A DNA stretch of 64,000 nucleotides. Source: Bombiscardovia apis. GTDB taxonomy: Bacteria > Actinomycetota > Actinomycetes > Actinomycetales > Bifidobacteriaceae. Location of the stretch: the NCBI RefSeq assembly GCF_033095945.1, contig NZ_AP026800.1, forward strand, positions 186,001 through 250,000, in the 5' to 3' direction. Position numbers and translations under genes: made by a program. Of this stretch, positions 28,846 to 38,300 are shown in pieces (positions within the stretch are counted from its first letter, which is position 1; each line of letters opens with the position of its first letter). Under the pieces are notes generated by a model that ran no database searches, was not told the origin of the DNA, and worked only from the letters and a program-made list of their open reading frames with translations.

Positions 28846-29719
28846 GAGGCTTCGCTATCTTTCCTTGCCCGGTCTGCCGTTTGGAATGAGACTTAGTCTG
28901 TGTATGTGCCTGAGCTTGGCTTGAAGAGTGGCGAGCGTGGGAATCCTCAGCTTTACGCTCGTGCTCATTATGCTCGCTCTGGTTCGGCGTATCTTGGACT
29001 TGGGCATATTCAGCATTGGCAGCCTCTTCTGGGTCGAAGCGATAGCCCACATTGCGAACAGTGCCAATTACATGCTCATATTCGCCACCGAGCTTGGCCC
29101 TGAGCCGACGAATATGCACGTCGACGGTGCGAGTGCCGCCGTAATAGTCGTAGCCCCACACTTCCTGCAAGAGCTGAGCGCGCGTAAACACTCGGCTAGG
29201 GTGCTGCACCAAGTATTTGAGCAGTTCAAACTCTTTATACGCCAAGTCGATAGGCTGACCACGCAGTCGGGCCGTGTAACCGGTTGGGTCCACAATCAAG
29301 TCTCCAGAGCGTATCTGACCATTCGCATTCTGCTCAGGGGCGTGTTCCATTGGCATGGGCAGCTCGGGTTGGTATCCGCGTTCACAAACCAGTCGCAGTC
29401 GCGCTTCCACTTCTGCCGGTGAGGCCGTGGACACCACTAAATCTGCTAATCCCCAATCTTGGTTGACTACGGTGAACCCGCCTTCGCGCAAGATAAGAAT
29501 TACAGGGATGTTGAGCCCAGAAGCCTTGAGCAGATTACAAATAGTTTTAGCGCCAGCCAAATCATCGCAAGCGTCCACAAAGAGAATTGTATCTTCCGGC
29601 ATTTTTACTAAGGAAGCAGCGTCAAGGGGTAAGACCCGTACCCGGTGCGAGAGCAGGGCCAGGGCAGGCAGCACTGTAGCCGGATCCTTGGCCAAAGTCA
29701 TCAAGGTTAAATCCGTCAA
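28832..29719 (-). CDS. glnR: GlnR-type orphan response regulator
   Basis: A 295-residue transcriptional regulator. The N-terminal ~115 residues are an atypical receiver domain resembling actinobacterial GlnR (VLPALALLSHRVRVLPL, LVVSTASPAEVEARLRL). The C-terminal OmpR-type winged helix spans ~140-235 (FELLKYLVQHPSRVFTRAQLLQEVWGYDYYGGTRTVDVHIRRLRAKLG then GTVRNVGYRF), nearly invariant in GlnR. In actinobacteria GlnR governs nitrogen-assimilation genes. The last ~55 residues are a His/Ser/Gln/Lys-rich tail. No histidine kinase gene adjoins, as expected for an orphan. Confidence 0.88.
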   Translation of the reverse strand: MTDLTLMTLAKDPATVLPALALLSHRVRVLPLDAASLVKMPEDTILFVDACDDLAGAKTICNLLKASGLNIPVILILREGGFTVVNQDWGLADLVVSTASPAEVEARLRLVCERGYQPELPMPMEHAPEQNANGQIRSGDLIVDPTGYTARLRGQPIDLAYKEFELLKYLVQHPSRVFTRAQLLQEVWGYDYYGGTRTVDVHIRRLRAKLGGEYEHVIGTVRNVGYRFDPEEAANAEYAQVQDTPNQSEHNEHERKAEDSHARHSSSQAQAHTQTKSHSKRQTGQGKIAKPHGEQ

Positions 29720-29926
29720 TGCTGCTCCCTCCTTCTGCCGTTACCGCGAACAGCTGTTTTAAGGGTGTGGTTGTATTGTACAGTCGGGGGTGCGAAAAGT
29801 GAGATTCCTGACCATTACTTGGGATAAGGCATGGTAACAGGGTAGATTTGTCTTGTGGACTAGTTGGGCCAATTCCGGCTACGACCGAGATTGTCTGGGG
29901 AAACCGTTGTGGAGGCGCGTAAAACA

Positions 29927-30751
29927 ATGACCAACATGGGTGAAGCACACGAGCGTGAGGGCAGTTATTCACACGAAACTGCCCTCGATGAAGAGGCTGT
30001 GGAAGGCTCAACTTCCAGCCGTTCGACGCTTGCCATTGCCTTCATGCAGCTGATTGTGCTGGCTCTACTTATCGTGCCTACTGCTTTTGCATTCACACCC
30101 TCTCTACCGGAGGAGTACACCTCTTGGATGAATCTGCTCTGTTTGGGTATCGTAGTGATTTCCCTTTCGGTGTATTCACTGGCCCGGGGTGGCGCGGAGA
30201 GCTTATTCGACAGCCTCTTCCCTTTCGTATTAGGAGCCGCCTCGCTCATCGGTGCCTGCTACTGGAATATGGTTTCCGTAGTCAGCGGGCGCATGGGTTT
30301 GGGCGACCAGTGGGTCATCGTCCGTCGTTGGATTAATTTAGTGGCAGTTTTGCTTGCTATTTTGGTAGTGTTCACCTTCGGCCACCAGATGCTTCGCCTG
30401 CATCGCACACAGGTAATTCGGGGGTTGGCTCGTAGTATTTTCAGCGGTTTGGTCTGCATTAGTGTCTCGGGTTGGATTTTCATGCCTGCGCTCGTTGCCC
30501 ACTACACTTCGGGTTTTGACCAAGGCGTTTGGAGCTCACAAGGCCGCTGGTTCCTGGCTATGGCAGCCCTTGGACTTGTGCTTATTGCGGGCTTGTGCGT
30601 CTCATCTTGGGGCTGGTGGGCTGAGCGCGGGCGCAAAAGCGGTCGTGTGGCTCAGTCTTGTCTGGTCATTTCACTTATTCCGATTATGCTTTCTGGAGTG
30701 GTGATAGTCCTCGCGTTGATGGGCTCGCGCGTTTTGCTTAATCTCTTCTGA
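29927..30751 (+). CDS. Polytopic membrane protein of unknown function
   Basis: 274 residues from ATG 29927 (GGAGG ten bases upstream; an upstream in-frame start at 29864 would add an unlikely leader). After ~35 polar, Glu-rich residues there are about seven hydrophobic segments: roughly residues 36-58, 65-83, 90-112, 132-150, 170-190, 210-230 and 250-272. No motif or family was recognised. It is divergent from glnR and closed by a terminator, so it is a single-gene unit. Confidence 0.7.
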   Translation: MTNMGEAHEREGSYSHETALDEEAVEGSTSSRSTLAIAFMQLIVLALLIVPTAFAFTPSLPEEYTSWMNLLCLGIVVISLSVYSLARGGAESLFDSLFPFVLGAASLIGACYWNMVSVVSGRMGLGDQWVIVRRWINLVAVLLAILVVFTFGHQMLRLHRTQVIRGLARSIFSGLVCISVSGWIFMPALVAHYTSGFDQGVWSSQGRWFLAMAALGLVLIAGLCVSSWGWWAERGRKSGRVAQSCLVISLIPIMLSGVVIVLALMGSRVLLNLF

Positions 30752-30757
30752 TTATCA

Positions 30758-30796
30758 AAGAAGCCTGCCGTCCAAGTTGGAACCGGCAGGCTTCTT
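30758..30796. terminator. Bidirectional terminator
   Basis: AAGAAGCCTGCCG (30758-30770) and CGGCAGGCTTCTT (30784-30796) pair perfectly over 13 bp with a 13-base loop between the converging membrane-protein and DUF421 genes. Confidence 0.88.
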
Positions 30797-30807
30797 GCGG
30801 TATTTGT

Positions 30808-31452
30808 TTATTGGCCCGAATACGTGACGACGTTGAGCTTTTGATTCTGGTACTTGGCGATAAATACATCGCTCACATCTTTAATACCCTGCTCCTTGAG
30901 CTTGGCATTCAGCCAATCCTCGTCGCGCCCCATCAGTTCGAGCACATCTGGATTGGTGCGCCCGTCTACAATAATCGGGTAGCGTACATCTTTATCACCT
31001 TTTTGAATGATGGTAAAGCTGCCGTTTTGCTCCACAATCGCCCGCTGCACGTCGTTCACGTCACTCACACCACCGCTGCGCAGCTTAAAGTCCACATCTT
31101 TAGCTGTAAGATGCACTTTTAGGCAGTTACGCACCAGCAGTTTGCCGTCTTTGATGATGGTGGTCGGCTCGCCGTCAATGTATTTGCCCACTAAGTGAAT
31201 GTGGGTCTTGGCATAGCGAGTGACGAGAATGAGTGAGGACCAAATGAGTAGAATCACAATATATTGGGCCATCGTAATCGAGGAATTGTAGAGCACGCCG
31301 CCCACAATGCCACCAAGTACGTAGTTTTGTAATTGGTCCATTGTTGAGGTGGGAGCCAAGTTGCCCTTGCCTGTAACATTAATGAGCAGAGTAATAAAGA
31401 GCAGGCCTATAACCAGTTTGGCGGCCACATCTACGTAGAAATTGATGTCCAT
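30808..31452 (-). CDS. DUF421 family membrane protein
   Basis: A 214-residue protein with three N-terminal transmembrane helices (about 8-26, 44-60, 65-82) and a cytoplasmic domain containing the DUF421 features GKYIDGEPTTIIKDGKLLVRNCL and the C-terminal DVRYPIIVDGRTNPDVLEL. The family (YetF/YdfR-like) is of unclear function. It follows the DUF3290 gene after 4 bp; this pairing is common in Lactobacillales, which suggests joint function and possible transfer. The local DNA looks more AT-rich than the housekeeping genes around it. Confidence 0.88.
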   Translation of the reverse strand: MDINFYVDVAAKLVIGLLFITLLINVTGKGNLAPTSTMDQLQNYVLGGIVGGVLYNSSITMAQYIVILLIWSSLILVTRYAKTHIHLVGKYIDGEPTTIIKDGKLLVRNCLKVHLTAKDVDFKLRSGGVSDVNDVQRAIVEQNGSFTIIQKGDKDVRYPIIVDGRTNPDVLELMGRDEDWLNAKLKEQGIKDVSDVFIAKYQNQKLNVVTYSGQ

Positions 31453-31456
31453 CGCT

Positions 31457-31903
31457 TTACTCTCCTACTACGGTTACGTCAGGCTCGTATAAATCAACTT
31501 TTGACAGCAAAAACTCTGAACCTGAGCCATTAAAAACGAGGGAATAGTAGCCCTTTGGCGTTTTAATCAGCATGTCATTATTGCGCGAAGTGTCGTTAAT
31601 AGCGATGCTTTCGGGCTTAATGTCGAGCTTTTTCGCTGATTTTTCAATAACTACTGTCAGCTGGCCGCTCTGCACACTTGCCGTGCGCAGGTTGGTGAAG
31701 TCGCTGTATTGGATGGCCACTGCAAGTAGGAGTAGGGTTCCCAAAATAATTGAGAGGTCCTTATATTTGAGATCCCACTTGTTGCGTGAGTATTTAATAA
31801 TGAAGACCAAGAAGGCCAGAGCCAAGAGAGAAATCACCGCAATTTTGATGATGCCCCAGTTGGTCTGGCCCCCCTTCAAATAGCTGTACGAGTAAAAAGT
31901 CAT
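31457..31903 (-). CDS. DUF3290 family membrane protein
   Basis: A 148-residue protein with two N-terminal transmembrane helices (about 17-36, 50-66) and an extracytoplasmic or cytoplasmic beta-rich tail (GQLTVVIEKSAKKLDIKPESIAIND). It matches the DUF3290 pattern and is encoded immediately before a DUF421 gene, its usual partner. The function is unknown. Confidence 0.8.
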   Translation of the reverse strand: MTFYSYSYLKGGQTNWGIIKIAVISLLALAFLVFIIKYSRNKWDLKYKDLSIILGTLLLLAVAIQYSDFTNLRTASVQSGQLTVVIEKSAKKLDIKPESIAINDTSRNNDMLIKTPKGYYSLVFNGSGSEFLLSKVDLYEPDVTVVGE

Positions 31904-32000
31904 GGCGCTCCTTGCTTCCGTGAGCCCTGCTACCTGTACAATAATTCTATCGTTGGCAGTGCCTACGCTTATAGCGCACTCGCACGTACTATTGAGAAAG

Positions 32001-33224
32001 TTATGCCAAATACTGGCTAATCAGCTCCTTGTATATGTTGATAAAGTCCAGATACATGGCCTTGGAAACCCACTCGTTGTCTTGGTGAGGGGTGTTGGAA
32101 CCGGGCCCGAAAGTGAGGTAGGAGAACCCGTTGGGCTGGTCGATGAGGAACTTGGAAGCATCCGTGCCGCCCGAGACGCCGATGACCGGCAGCTGATTGG
32201 GCACGTATTCAAAGCCCATCATTTTGGCGGTAGCGCGGGCCTGCTCTAGTTCCTTGTCGGAGAGTGGGAACTGGCTCATGTGGTCCGGAGCAATCTCTTG
32301 TGCGAGCTTGACCAAACGGCAATTCTTATCGCCAATAATGGGGATGATGTCCATGTCGACATCCATGCTTACTTGGGCCTTGGAGGAGGCGTTAAAGCGG
32401 TCAATTACGCCGTTCACGATGGAGAGAATGGTCTCGTTGTCGAGCTCAGGAATAATGCGAATATTAATTTCGGCCTCAGCATCGGCAGGAATAGCGTTGA
32501 CCTGATTGCCGCCGTGGATGGTGTCGATGTTGAAGACTGTGCCGCCCAAGACCGGGTTCGTTACCCCATCCATTCTCTGGTGCATCTCGTCTTTAATCTG
32601 GTCCAAGACCTCAAGCAGGGCTTCGACTGCGTTAATGCCCATTGCAGGCATAGAGCTGTGAGCAGCGCGGCCCTTGACCTTAATCTTGAGATCGAGCTCG
32701 CCCTTGTTGGCGTACACGCCCGCATATCCGGAAGGCTCGCCAATAATGAGCGCATCCACGCCCTTCATGTAGCCCTCGCTGGTCAAGCGCTCGGCGCCCG
32801 GCTGGCCTACCTCTTCTCCTGCGGTCACGAGGAATTTGAGCGTGCCTTTAAGAGGAGTGTTCTCACGCTTGAGCTCAATCATGGAGATAATCATGGCCGC
32901 CAAGCCGCTCTTCATATCGGTAGAACCGCGCCCGTAGTAGGTGTCGCCATCTTCTGCCTCCGTGAGTACGAAGGGGTCGGTGTGCCAATTGTTCATATTG
33001 ACATCAACTACATCCATGTGCCCAGAAATAGCAAGAACTGGCTCGCCGGAGCCGATAGTGGCCACCATATTCGCGCGGTCATCGTCGAAGGGAAGAATCT
33101 CAGATTCAATGCCCTCGGCGTCAAAGAGTGACTTAATATATTGCGCTACTGGCAGTTCGTGGCCGTTTATGGACTTAAAAGCAACCAGCTTGCGTAGGAT
33201 GTCCATCTTTTCTTGTTCTGTCAT
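32001..33224 (-). CDS. M20-family metallopeptidase/deacylase (ArgE/DapE-like)
   Basis: A 407-residue zinc-dependent hydrolase. The metal ligands and catalytic residues are visible: His69 and Asp71 in SGHMDVV, Asp103 in STDMKSG, and the catalytic Glu137 with ligand Glu138 in TAGEEVGQPG. A dimerisation domain follows (AAHSSMPAMGINAVEALLEVLDQI). It resembles succinyl-diaminopimelate desuccinylase or acetylornithine deacetylase-like proteins of lactic acid bacteria, which may act on peptides or N-acyl amino acids. The exact substrate is not decidable here. AAGGAGCTACACG precedes the start. It is a single leftward gene. Confidence 0.85.
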   Translation of the reverse strand: MTEQEKMDILRKLVAFKSINGHELPVAQYIKSLFDAEGIESEILPFDDDRANMVATIGSGEPVLAISGHMDVVDVNMNNWHTDPFVLTEAEDGDTYYGRGSTDMKSGLAAMIISMIELKRENTPLKGTLKFLVTAGEEVGQPGAERLTSEGYMKGVDALIIGEPSGYAGVYANKGELDLKIKVKGRAAHSSMPAMGINAVEALLEVLDQIKDEMHQRMDGVTNPVLGGTVFNIDTIHGGNQVNAIPADAEAEINIRIIPELDNETILSIVNGVIDRFNASSKAQVSMDVDMDIIPIIGDKNCRLVKLAQEIAPDHMSQFPLSDKELEQARATAKMMGFEYVPNQLPVIGVSGGTDASKFLIDQPNGFSYLTFGPGSNTPHQDNEWVSKAMYLDFINIYKELISQYLA

Positions 33225-33368
33225 CGTGTAGCTCCTTTTGACTCAAGCGAGGTACCTTCTCCAAGCATTGTTGGTTCCTCTACTCTATAGCGTTTTGCAG
33301 GAAACGGGTGATGCGTCTCGCAATGTGGTACGCTTTCGTCCCCGCGAATGGTGGTTCAAATAGGAGAA

Positions 33369-33416
33369 ACGCCGGCAGAACACCAGTAAGTCTGTGCTTA
33401 CCGGGTCTGTCGGCGT
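33369..33416 (-). terminator. Terminator after ppa
   Basis: ACGCCGGCAGA (33369-33379) and TCTGTCGGCGT (33406-33416) pair with one G-T, and on the minus strand the stem is followed by TTTCTCC. It lies just downstream of the ppa stop. Confidence 0.7.
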
Positions 33417-33438
33417 ATAGAAGTGAGCGCTGGGCTCT

Positions 33439-33930
33439 TTAGTGCTGGTCGGCTAGACGCTTGCGGGCTGCGACGATTTCCTTCTCGGCGGCCTCGGCAT
33501 TGGTCCAGTAATCGCCGGGCATAACTTCCTTGCCGGGTTCCAAGGCCTTGTACTGCTCGAAGAAGTGCTTGATCTCAGCCTTGTGGAATTCGGAGACATC
33601 GTCAATGTCCTTGATGTCGTCGAAACGCACGTCGGCAGGTACGCACAAGACTTTGTCGTCGCCGCCGGCCTCGTCCACCATGTGATACAGGCCTACTGCG
33701 CGGCACTCAACTACGCAGCCGGGGAAGACGGAGTTGGGCAGCATAACCAGAGCGTCGAGCGGATCGCCGTCTTCGCCCAAGGTGTTCTCGATGTAGCCGT
33801 AATCATCGGGGTAGCCCATCGAAGTGAAGAGCGTGCGGTCGAGCATAATGCGGCCGGTTTCGTGGTCCACCTCGTACTTGTTGCGGGAGCCGCGAGGAAT
33901 CTCCACCAGTACGTCGAATGTTTCTGCCAT
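33439..33930 (-). CDS. ppa: Inorganic pyrophosphatase
   Basis: A 163-residue soluble family I pyrophosphatase hydrolysing PPi to two phosphates. It starts [22 protein letters not shown] and contains the metal-binding signature [10 protein letters not shown] and the DIKDIDD region. The frame continues upstream to 33975, but ATG 33930 has AAGGAG at the right distance and fits the family's N-terminus. Confidence 0.95.
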   Translation of the reverse strand: MAETFDVLVEIPRGSRNKYEVDHETGRIMLDRTLFTSMGYPDDYGYIENTLGEDGDPLDALVMLPNSVFPGCVVECRAVGLYHMVDEAGGDDKVLCVPADVRFDDIKDIDDVSEFHKAEIKHFFEQYKALEPGKEVMPGDYWTNAEAAEKEIVAARKRLADQH

Positions 33931-34239
33931 CGTCTTCTCCTTCATCGTTGGATGCTCAGTGCTTACGCTAGGCAACTTTTAAGCAATACTGTACCCCAAG
34001 CACTTGCCCAATGCTGCTCGCGCTCGCAGTTGGGAACGAATACTACGCGGAAGTTATCCACATTGGCTCGTAATAGGGCACATTCGACCACATTGCTCAG
34101 GGAATGCGGTGAAAGTGCCTTCGAGCTGCAAGACTTATCGACATACCACACAAAGTGATTCATAAAAAAGCCGGGTGGTGTGTTTTGATAGAGGAGGACA
34201 GCATGTCGCACAAAGCGAAGGCGCAAACCGAGGACACCA

Positions 34240-35202
34240 ATGATGGAAGACAACATGCCCGAGGCAAACCAGAATCAGCAGAGCTTGCCGCGCTCGTACA
34301 AACGACGACGAATCGCATTAGTGGTCAGCGTGCTCGTCTTGCTGATTCTCATCGCGGTTGGGGGTGGAGCGTGGTGGGCACATGAGCGGAAAAATACGGC
34401 TTTTGCTGACTGCATTCAATCCCAAAAGGATGCTCGTGCCGCTTCGCAGAGCTTGAGCAAGGCTCAAAAAGAGGCTGCCAAGCTGGGTGAAGTGGGCGAG
34501 GAGCAGGTTACAGATCCGGCAACTGTGGAGCAACTGCGCAAGGCTGGTCGAGAGTTGGCAGCTTTGCCGAAGCAGGAGTGCGCCGCTAGTGATTCGGCAG
34601 ATAGCTTGCGTTCGGGGGCGAAGAAGTATCGGCAATCGCAGGAGGCAATGGATAAGCAGGCCGGGCTCTTGAGTCGGGCGGCTGATGCGCTGGCACGCTC
34701 GCGGGATGCTAAAGCGCTGGCTGATGCCAAGCAGGGTTTGCGCGGTAAGCAGGATGAGGGGTCGAAGTTGCTTGCGGATTCTGAGGGCAAGGTAGCAGAT
34801 AATGCTAGTCGTGAGAGTTTGCAGCAGGCTATAGCTGATGCGGGCAAGGTTGATAGTGCTCAGCCTGGTGATTATGTCAAGGTTCAGGCTAACTTGCAGG
34901 GTGCTATTGATGCGGTGAATGCGAATGTGCAGGCTAAGGCTGATGCTGATGCTCAGGCGGCTGCTGCGGCTGCTGCTCAGGCAGCGCAGGTGGCTCAGGT
35001 GCCGGTGCAGCGTGGTCAGTCGTATCAGCCGGCTTACCAGCCCGCTCAGCCTGCCCCACAAGCCAGCCAACCAGCCCCACAAGCCCCAGCTCCAGCAGCC
35101 GGCGGGTCTGGTGATAAGCACTACCGGATTGGTACTGAGCATCAGCAAGGCACCGGCGGCTGCGCGATTGGAATGTTTGGCAATCCTACTGGGAATTGCT
35201 GA
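34240..35202 (+). CDS. Single-pass membrane protein with coiled-coil and Ala/Gln/Pro-rich exterior
   Basis: A 320-residue type II membrane protein. The order is a short cytoplasmic N-terminus with RSYKRRR, a transmembrane helix (about 25-47), an extracellular helical region with two Cys (C57, and C116 region), then Ala/Gln-rich repeats (about 225-250) and a Pro/Gln linker. The end is a compact GGSGDKHYRIGTEH to GCAIGMFGNPTGNC with two Cys. I do not recognise a defined family, although similar bifidobacterial proteins are sometimes labelled colicin-transporter-like. ATG 34240 follows GAGGA by five bases. A second ATG at 34203 with a stronger GAGGAGG lies in another frame that stops at 34385 and overlaps this gene; it may be a leader peptide or the original start before a frameshift. 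The adhesin gene follows. Confidence 0.7.
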   Translation: MMEDNMPEANQNQQSLPRSYKRRRIALVVSVLVLLILIAVGGGAWWAHERKNTAFADCIQSQKDARAASQSLSKAQKEAAKLGEVGEEQVTDPATVEQLRKAGRELAALPKQECAASDSADSLRSGAKKYRQSQEAMDKQAGLLSRAADALARSRDAKALADAKQGLRGKQDEGSKLLADSEGKVADNASRESLQQAIADAGKVDSAQPGDYVKVQANLQGAIDAVNANVQAKADADAQAAAAAAAQAAQVAQVPVQRGQSYQPAYQPAQPAPQASQPAPQAPAPAAGGSGDKHYRIGTEHQQGTGGCAIGMFGNPTGNC

Positions 35203-35219
35203 TTAGATTGTATGCGGTG

Positions 35220-35257
35220 TCTCTCCGCCTTTAAGTCTTGGCGGACCGGCGGAGAGA
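35220..35257 (+). promoter_or_regulatory. Hairpin in the leader of the adhesin gene
   Basis: TCTCTCCGCC (35220-35229) and GGCGGAGAGA (35248-35257) pair perfectly over 10 bp with an 18-base loop, between the membrane-protein stop and the adhesin start. No T-run follows, so it could be a weak terminator or a 5' leader hairpin. Confidence 0.5.
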
Positions 35258-35319
35258 TGCCGTTACTTAACTTGGAGAGGGGATAATCCTCTCTCCTATA
35301 ACCATAACAGGAGTTACCT

Positions 35320-38300
35320 ATGGTGAAGGGAAAATTAGGGCGCTTAGCGCATGCTAAAGCATGGGCTGGTGGTGTCGCAGCAGTAGTGTCTCTGGCGGTT
35401 ATGCTGCCGGCCGGAGCTGCTTTCGCGGGTATCGGTACCGGCGGCGGCGGTGTCATTGGCGGCGGTGGTGGACCTGGACCCACAGGCGATTTGCTATATC
35501 TTAATGACAACACAACAATCATGAATGATCCCGCCACGTGGACGCCTGAACAAGGGTGGGGCGACGGCTCAATTAACTATTCGATTTCCCAGATTGAAGC
35601 TGGTTTTGGTAAGCCTTTCTCACCTGCCTCCAGGGATGCAATCGTACGTTCTTGCCGCGCTGCGGTCAGTAACGCTATTGCTGACAAATCTAATGGTCCG
35701 GCTACTAAAGCTCGTGTTGTTGGCATTGCAGCCACTTTATCTGATAGCACCATTCCAGGCCAGATAGTGACCTGGGGCGATAACAAAACTGACTTTACGA
35801 ACCGTTTTGAAGCCAACTGGGCTGGCATGAACCCAGCATCCAGTCTCAAAGGCTGGAGTGCCGGTGAGCTTAACGCTGGTCATGATTCGATGCGTAATCA
35901 GATTCAGGCGGTTGCTGGTCAGCCGAGTAATATTTGTATGGCTTATAACGAGTATCAGCCGCCGAAGCCTGAGTATCATTTGACGGTGGAGACTGAGCAG
36001 CAGGGGGGTTTCCCGACTGCTGGTGGTACGCAGGCGGTGTCGGATAAGATTATTGCGCATGCTAGTACTGCTATTCGCGAGGATGTGAATGGTACGAGTA
36101 CGTTGGTGTGGGCTGGATATAATGGTGCTCCTGCCCGTTCAGTGAGTAAACCAGCCCGTATTCATAATGATGGTGTCAGTGCTGGCCCCTCGTTTACGCC
36201 GGCTGATTTTGGTTGGCAGGTGTGGCCGGCTGGCAAGTTTGGTTATAGGTTGGATGTGCCGAAGCAGGGTCAGATGGATGCTGCGGTTTCTTTGGATGAG
36301 AATGCGCCGGGTGAGTCTTGGTTGCCGCATCCGCCAGCACCGCGTAAGACCTTGTGGAATGCGGATAACGCTAGCCCGATCACGAACCCGAACGCGATTG
36401 TGGTCAATGGTGTGCCGTACGTGGCTCGCATTAGCGCTCAGACGGCTGGGTCTAATAATTTCTGGATGTATGAGGTCATTACCGACCCCGATGTGTTCAT
36501 CGGTGCTGCCGACCGCGATGATGTTTCCAAGGTGAAGGTTACTGATGCTGCTGGCGGCCCGCAGGTGGCGCAGATTAGTATCGACCGTTCACAAGCAGGG
36601 CAGGTGATTGTTAAGGCCCACCCGGCTGATGGTCAGCCTCGTGAGTTGACGTTGCATGTGCCTACGTATCCGAAGGCTACGGGCCGCAGGGATGTGGTTA
36701 AAGATGATTCTAAGTCTTGCTGGTCTGGCGACAACGTCAACTGTTTAGCTGGAGATCATAGGGAGATTACGAAGGTGCCGCCGGCACCGGATAAGGTGTG
36801 GACGGTCGACGAGGCCGGTGCCCTAGTAGTAGCTGACCCCGGGCACACGAATAATGCTGGCAAAGACAACAAGACCTTCATTCCCGGTAGTCCTATTACT
36901 GCTGTGGTCAACGGTCGTATTCCAGCCGGTTTAACCGGTGATATGGCCGCGTACACCCTCACCGACGATTGGACCAATGCGGCCCAGTACGTGGACTTCT
37001 CTGACCGCTCCAAGGTCAAGGTATACGTTGACGGTGTCAACCGTACCAGTGACTTCACGATTACGATTGCTGGCACGAAAACTATCGCTAAGGCTAAGCC
37101 CAGCATGCTTGCCGGTACTGCTCATTTGAGCGCAGACAAGATTGTCAAGCTGGTTATCTCGGGCAAGGTCAAGGATGTGAGTGCTCCGGCAGGGCAGCGT
37201 TTGACGAATTCGGGTTCGGAAACTTGGGGCGATGAAACGGTTCCTACCAACGATCCGCCTGTGTTTGTGCGTACACCTGATCCTAATAAGGTGTGGGTCT
37301 TGGATAATGCCGGTGGTCTAGCAGCTCAAGACGAGGGTAAAACTAGCGCTAAGGGCAAAGATAATCGCGTATTCGTGCCCGGAGACGCTATCTCCTCAGT
37401 AGTGAACGGCCGCTTGCCGCAAGGATTGGCCGCGAACCTATCAAACTACGCCATTAGTGACGACTGGTCAGCAGCCGCGCAATACGTCGATTTCTCCGAT
37501 GCTTCCAAGGCAAAGGTGTATGTGGACGGTGTTGACCGTACCGGTGATTTCAGTATCGCGGTGTCTGGTACCAAAACTATCGCTACTGCTAAGCCTGCCA
37601 TCTTGGGTGCCACTGAGAATCTGCAAGCCGATAAGGTAGTCAAGCTCATTATCTCGGGCACAGTGAAAGACGCTGATGTGCCAGACGGGGTGACTTTCAC
37701 TAATTCAGGCTCGGAAACTTGGGGTGACAAGAGTGTGCCTACCAATGATCCGCCTGTGTTTGTGCGCTCTCCCAAGCCTGACAAGGTGTGGGTATTAGAG
37801 CGGGCCGGTGCTTTAAGCGCTGCTGATCCTAATCACACCAATACTGTTGGCGAGGATACGAAAGTGTTCTTGACCGGTGATGAAGTCGGTGGTGTGGTCA
37901 ATGGCAAGCTGCCTAAGGGCTTGGCTAAGGATTTGGACTCGTATGTGATTGCTGATGATTGGACGCCAGCAGCCCCTTATGTGGACTTTAGCAACGTTTC
38001 TAAGACACGCGTGTTCATTGATGGTGTTGACCGTACCGGTGATTTCACTATTAAGGTGCAGGGTACAACCACTATTGCTACCGCTAAGCCAGCAGTTTTA
38101 TCTGGTACCGAGAACTTGCCCACTGATAAGATGGTAAAGCTCTATATCGGTGGCACTTTCAAGGACGCTACTCGCACAAACGGTAAGCTCGTGCAGCTGA
38201 CCAATAAGGGTTATGAGCAGTGGAATAAGAAGAAGGTGCCTACTAACGAGCCGCCGGTGTTTGTGTGGACCCCCAACCCTGACAAGAGCTGGGTAGGGTT

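Noticed and set aside
35737..36060. Short reverse open frames inside the adhesin gene
   Set aside because: They show low-complexity composition mirroring the sense strand and no start signals.
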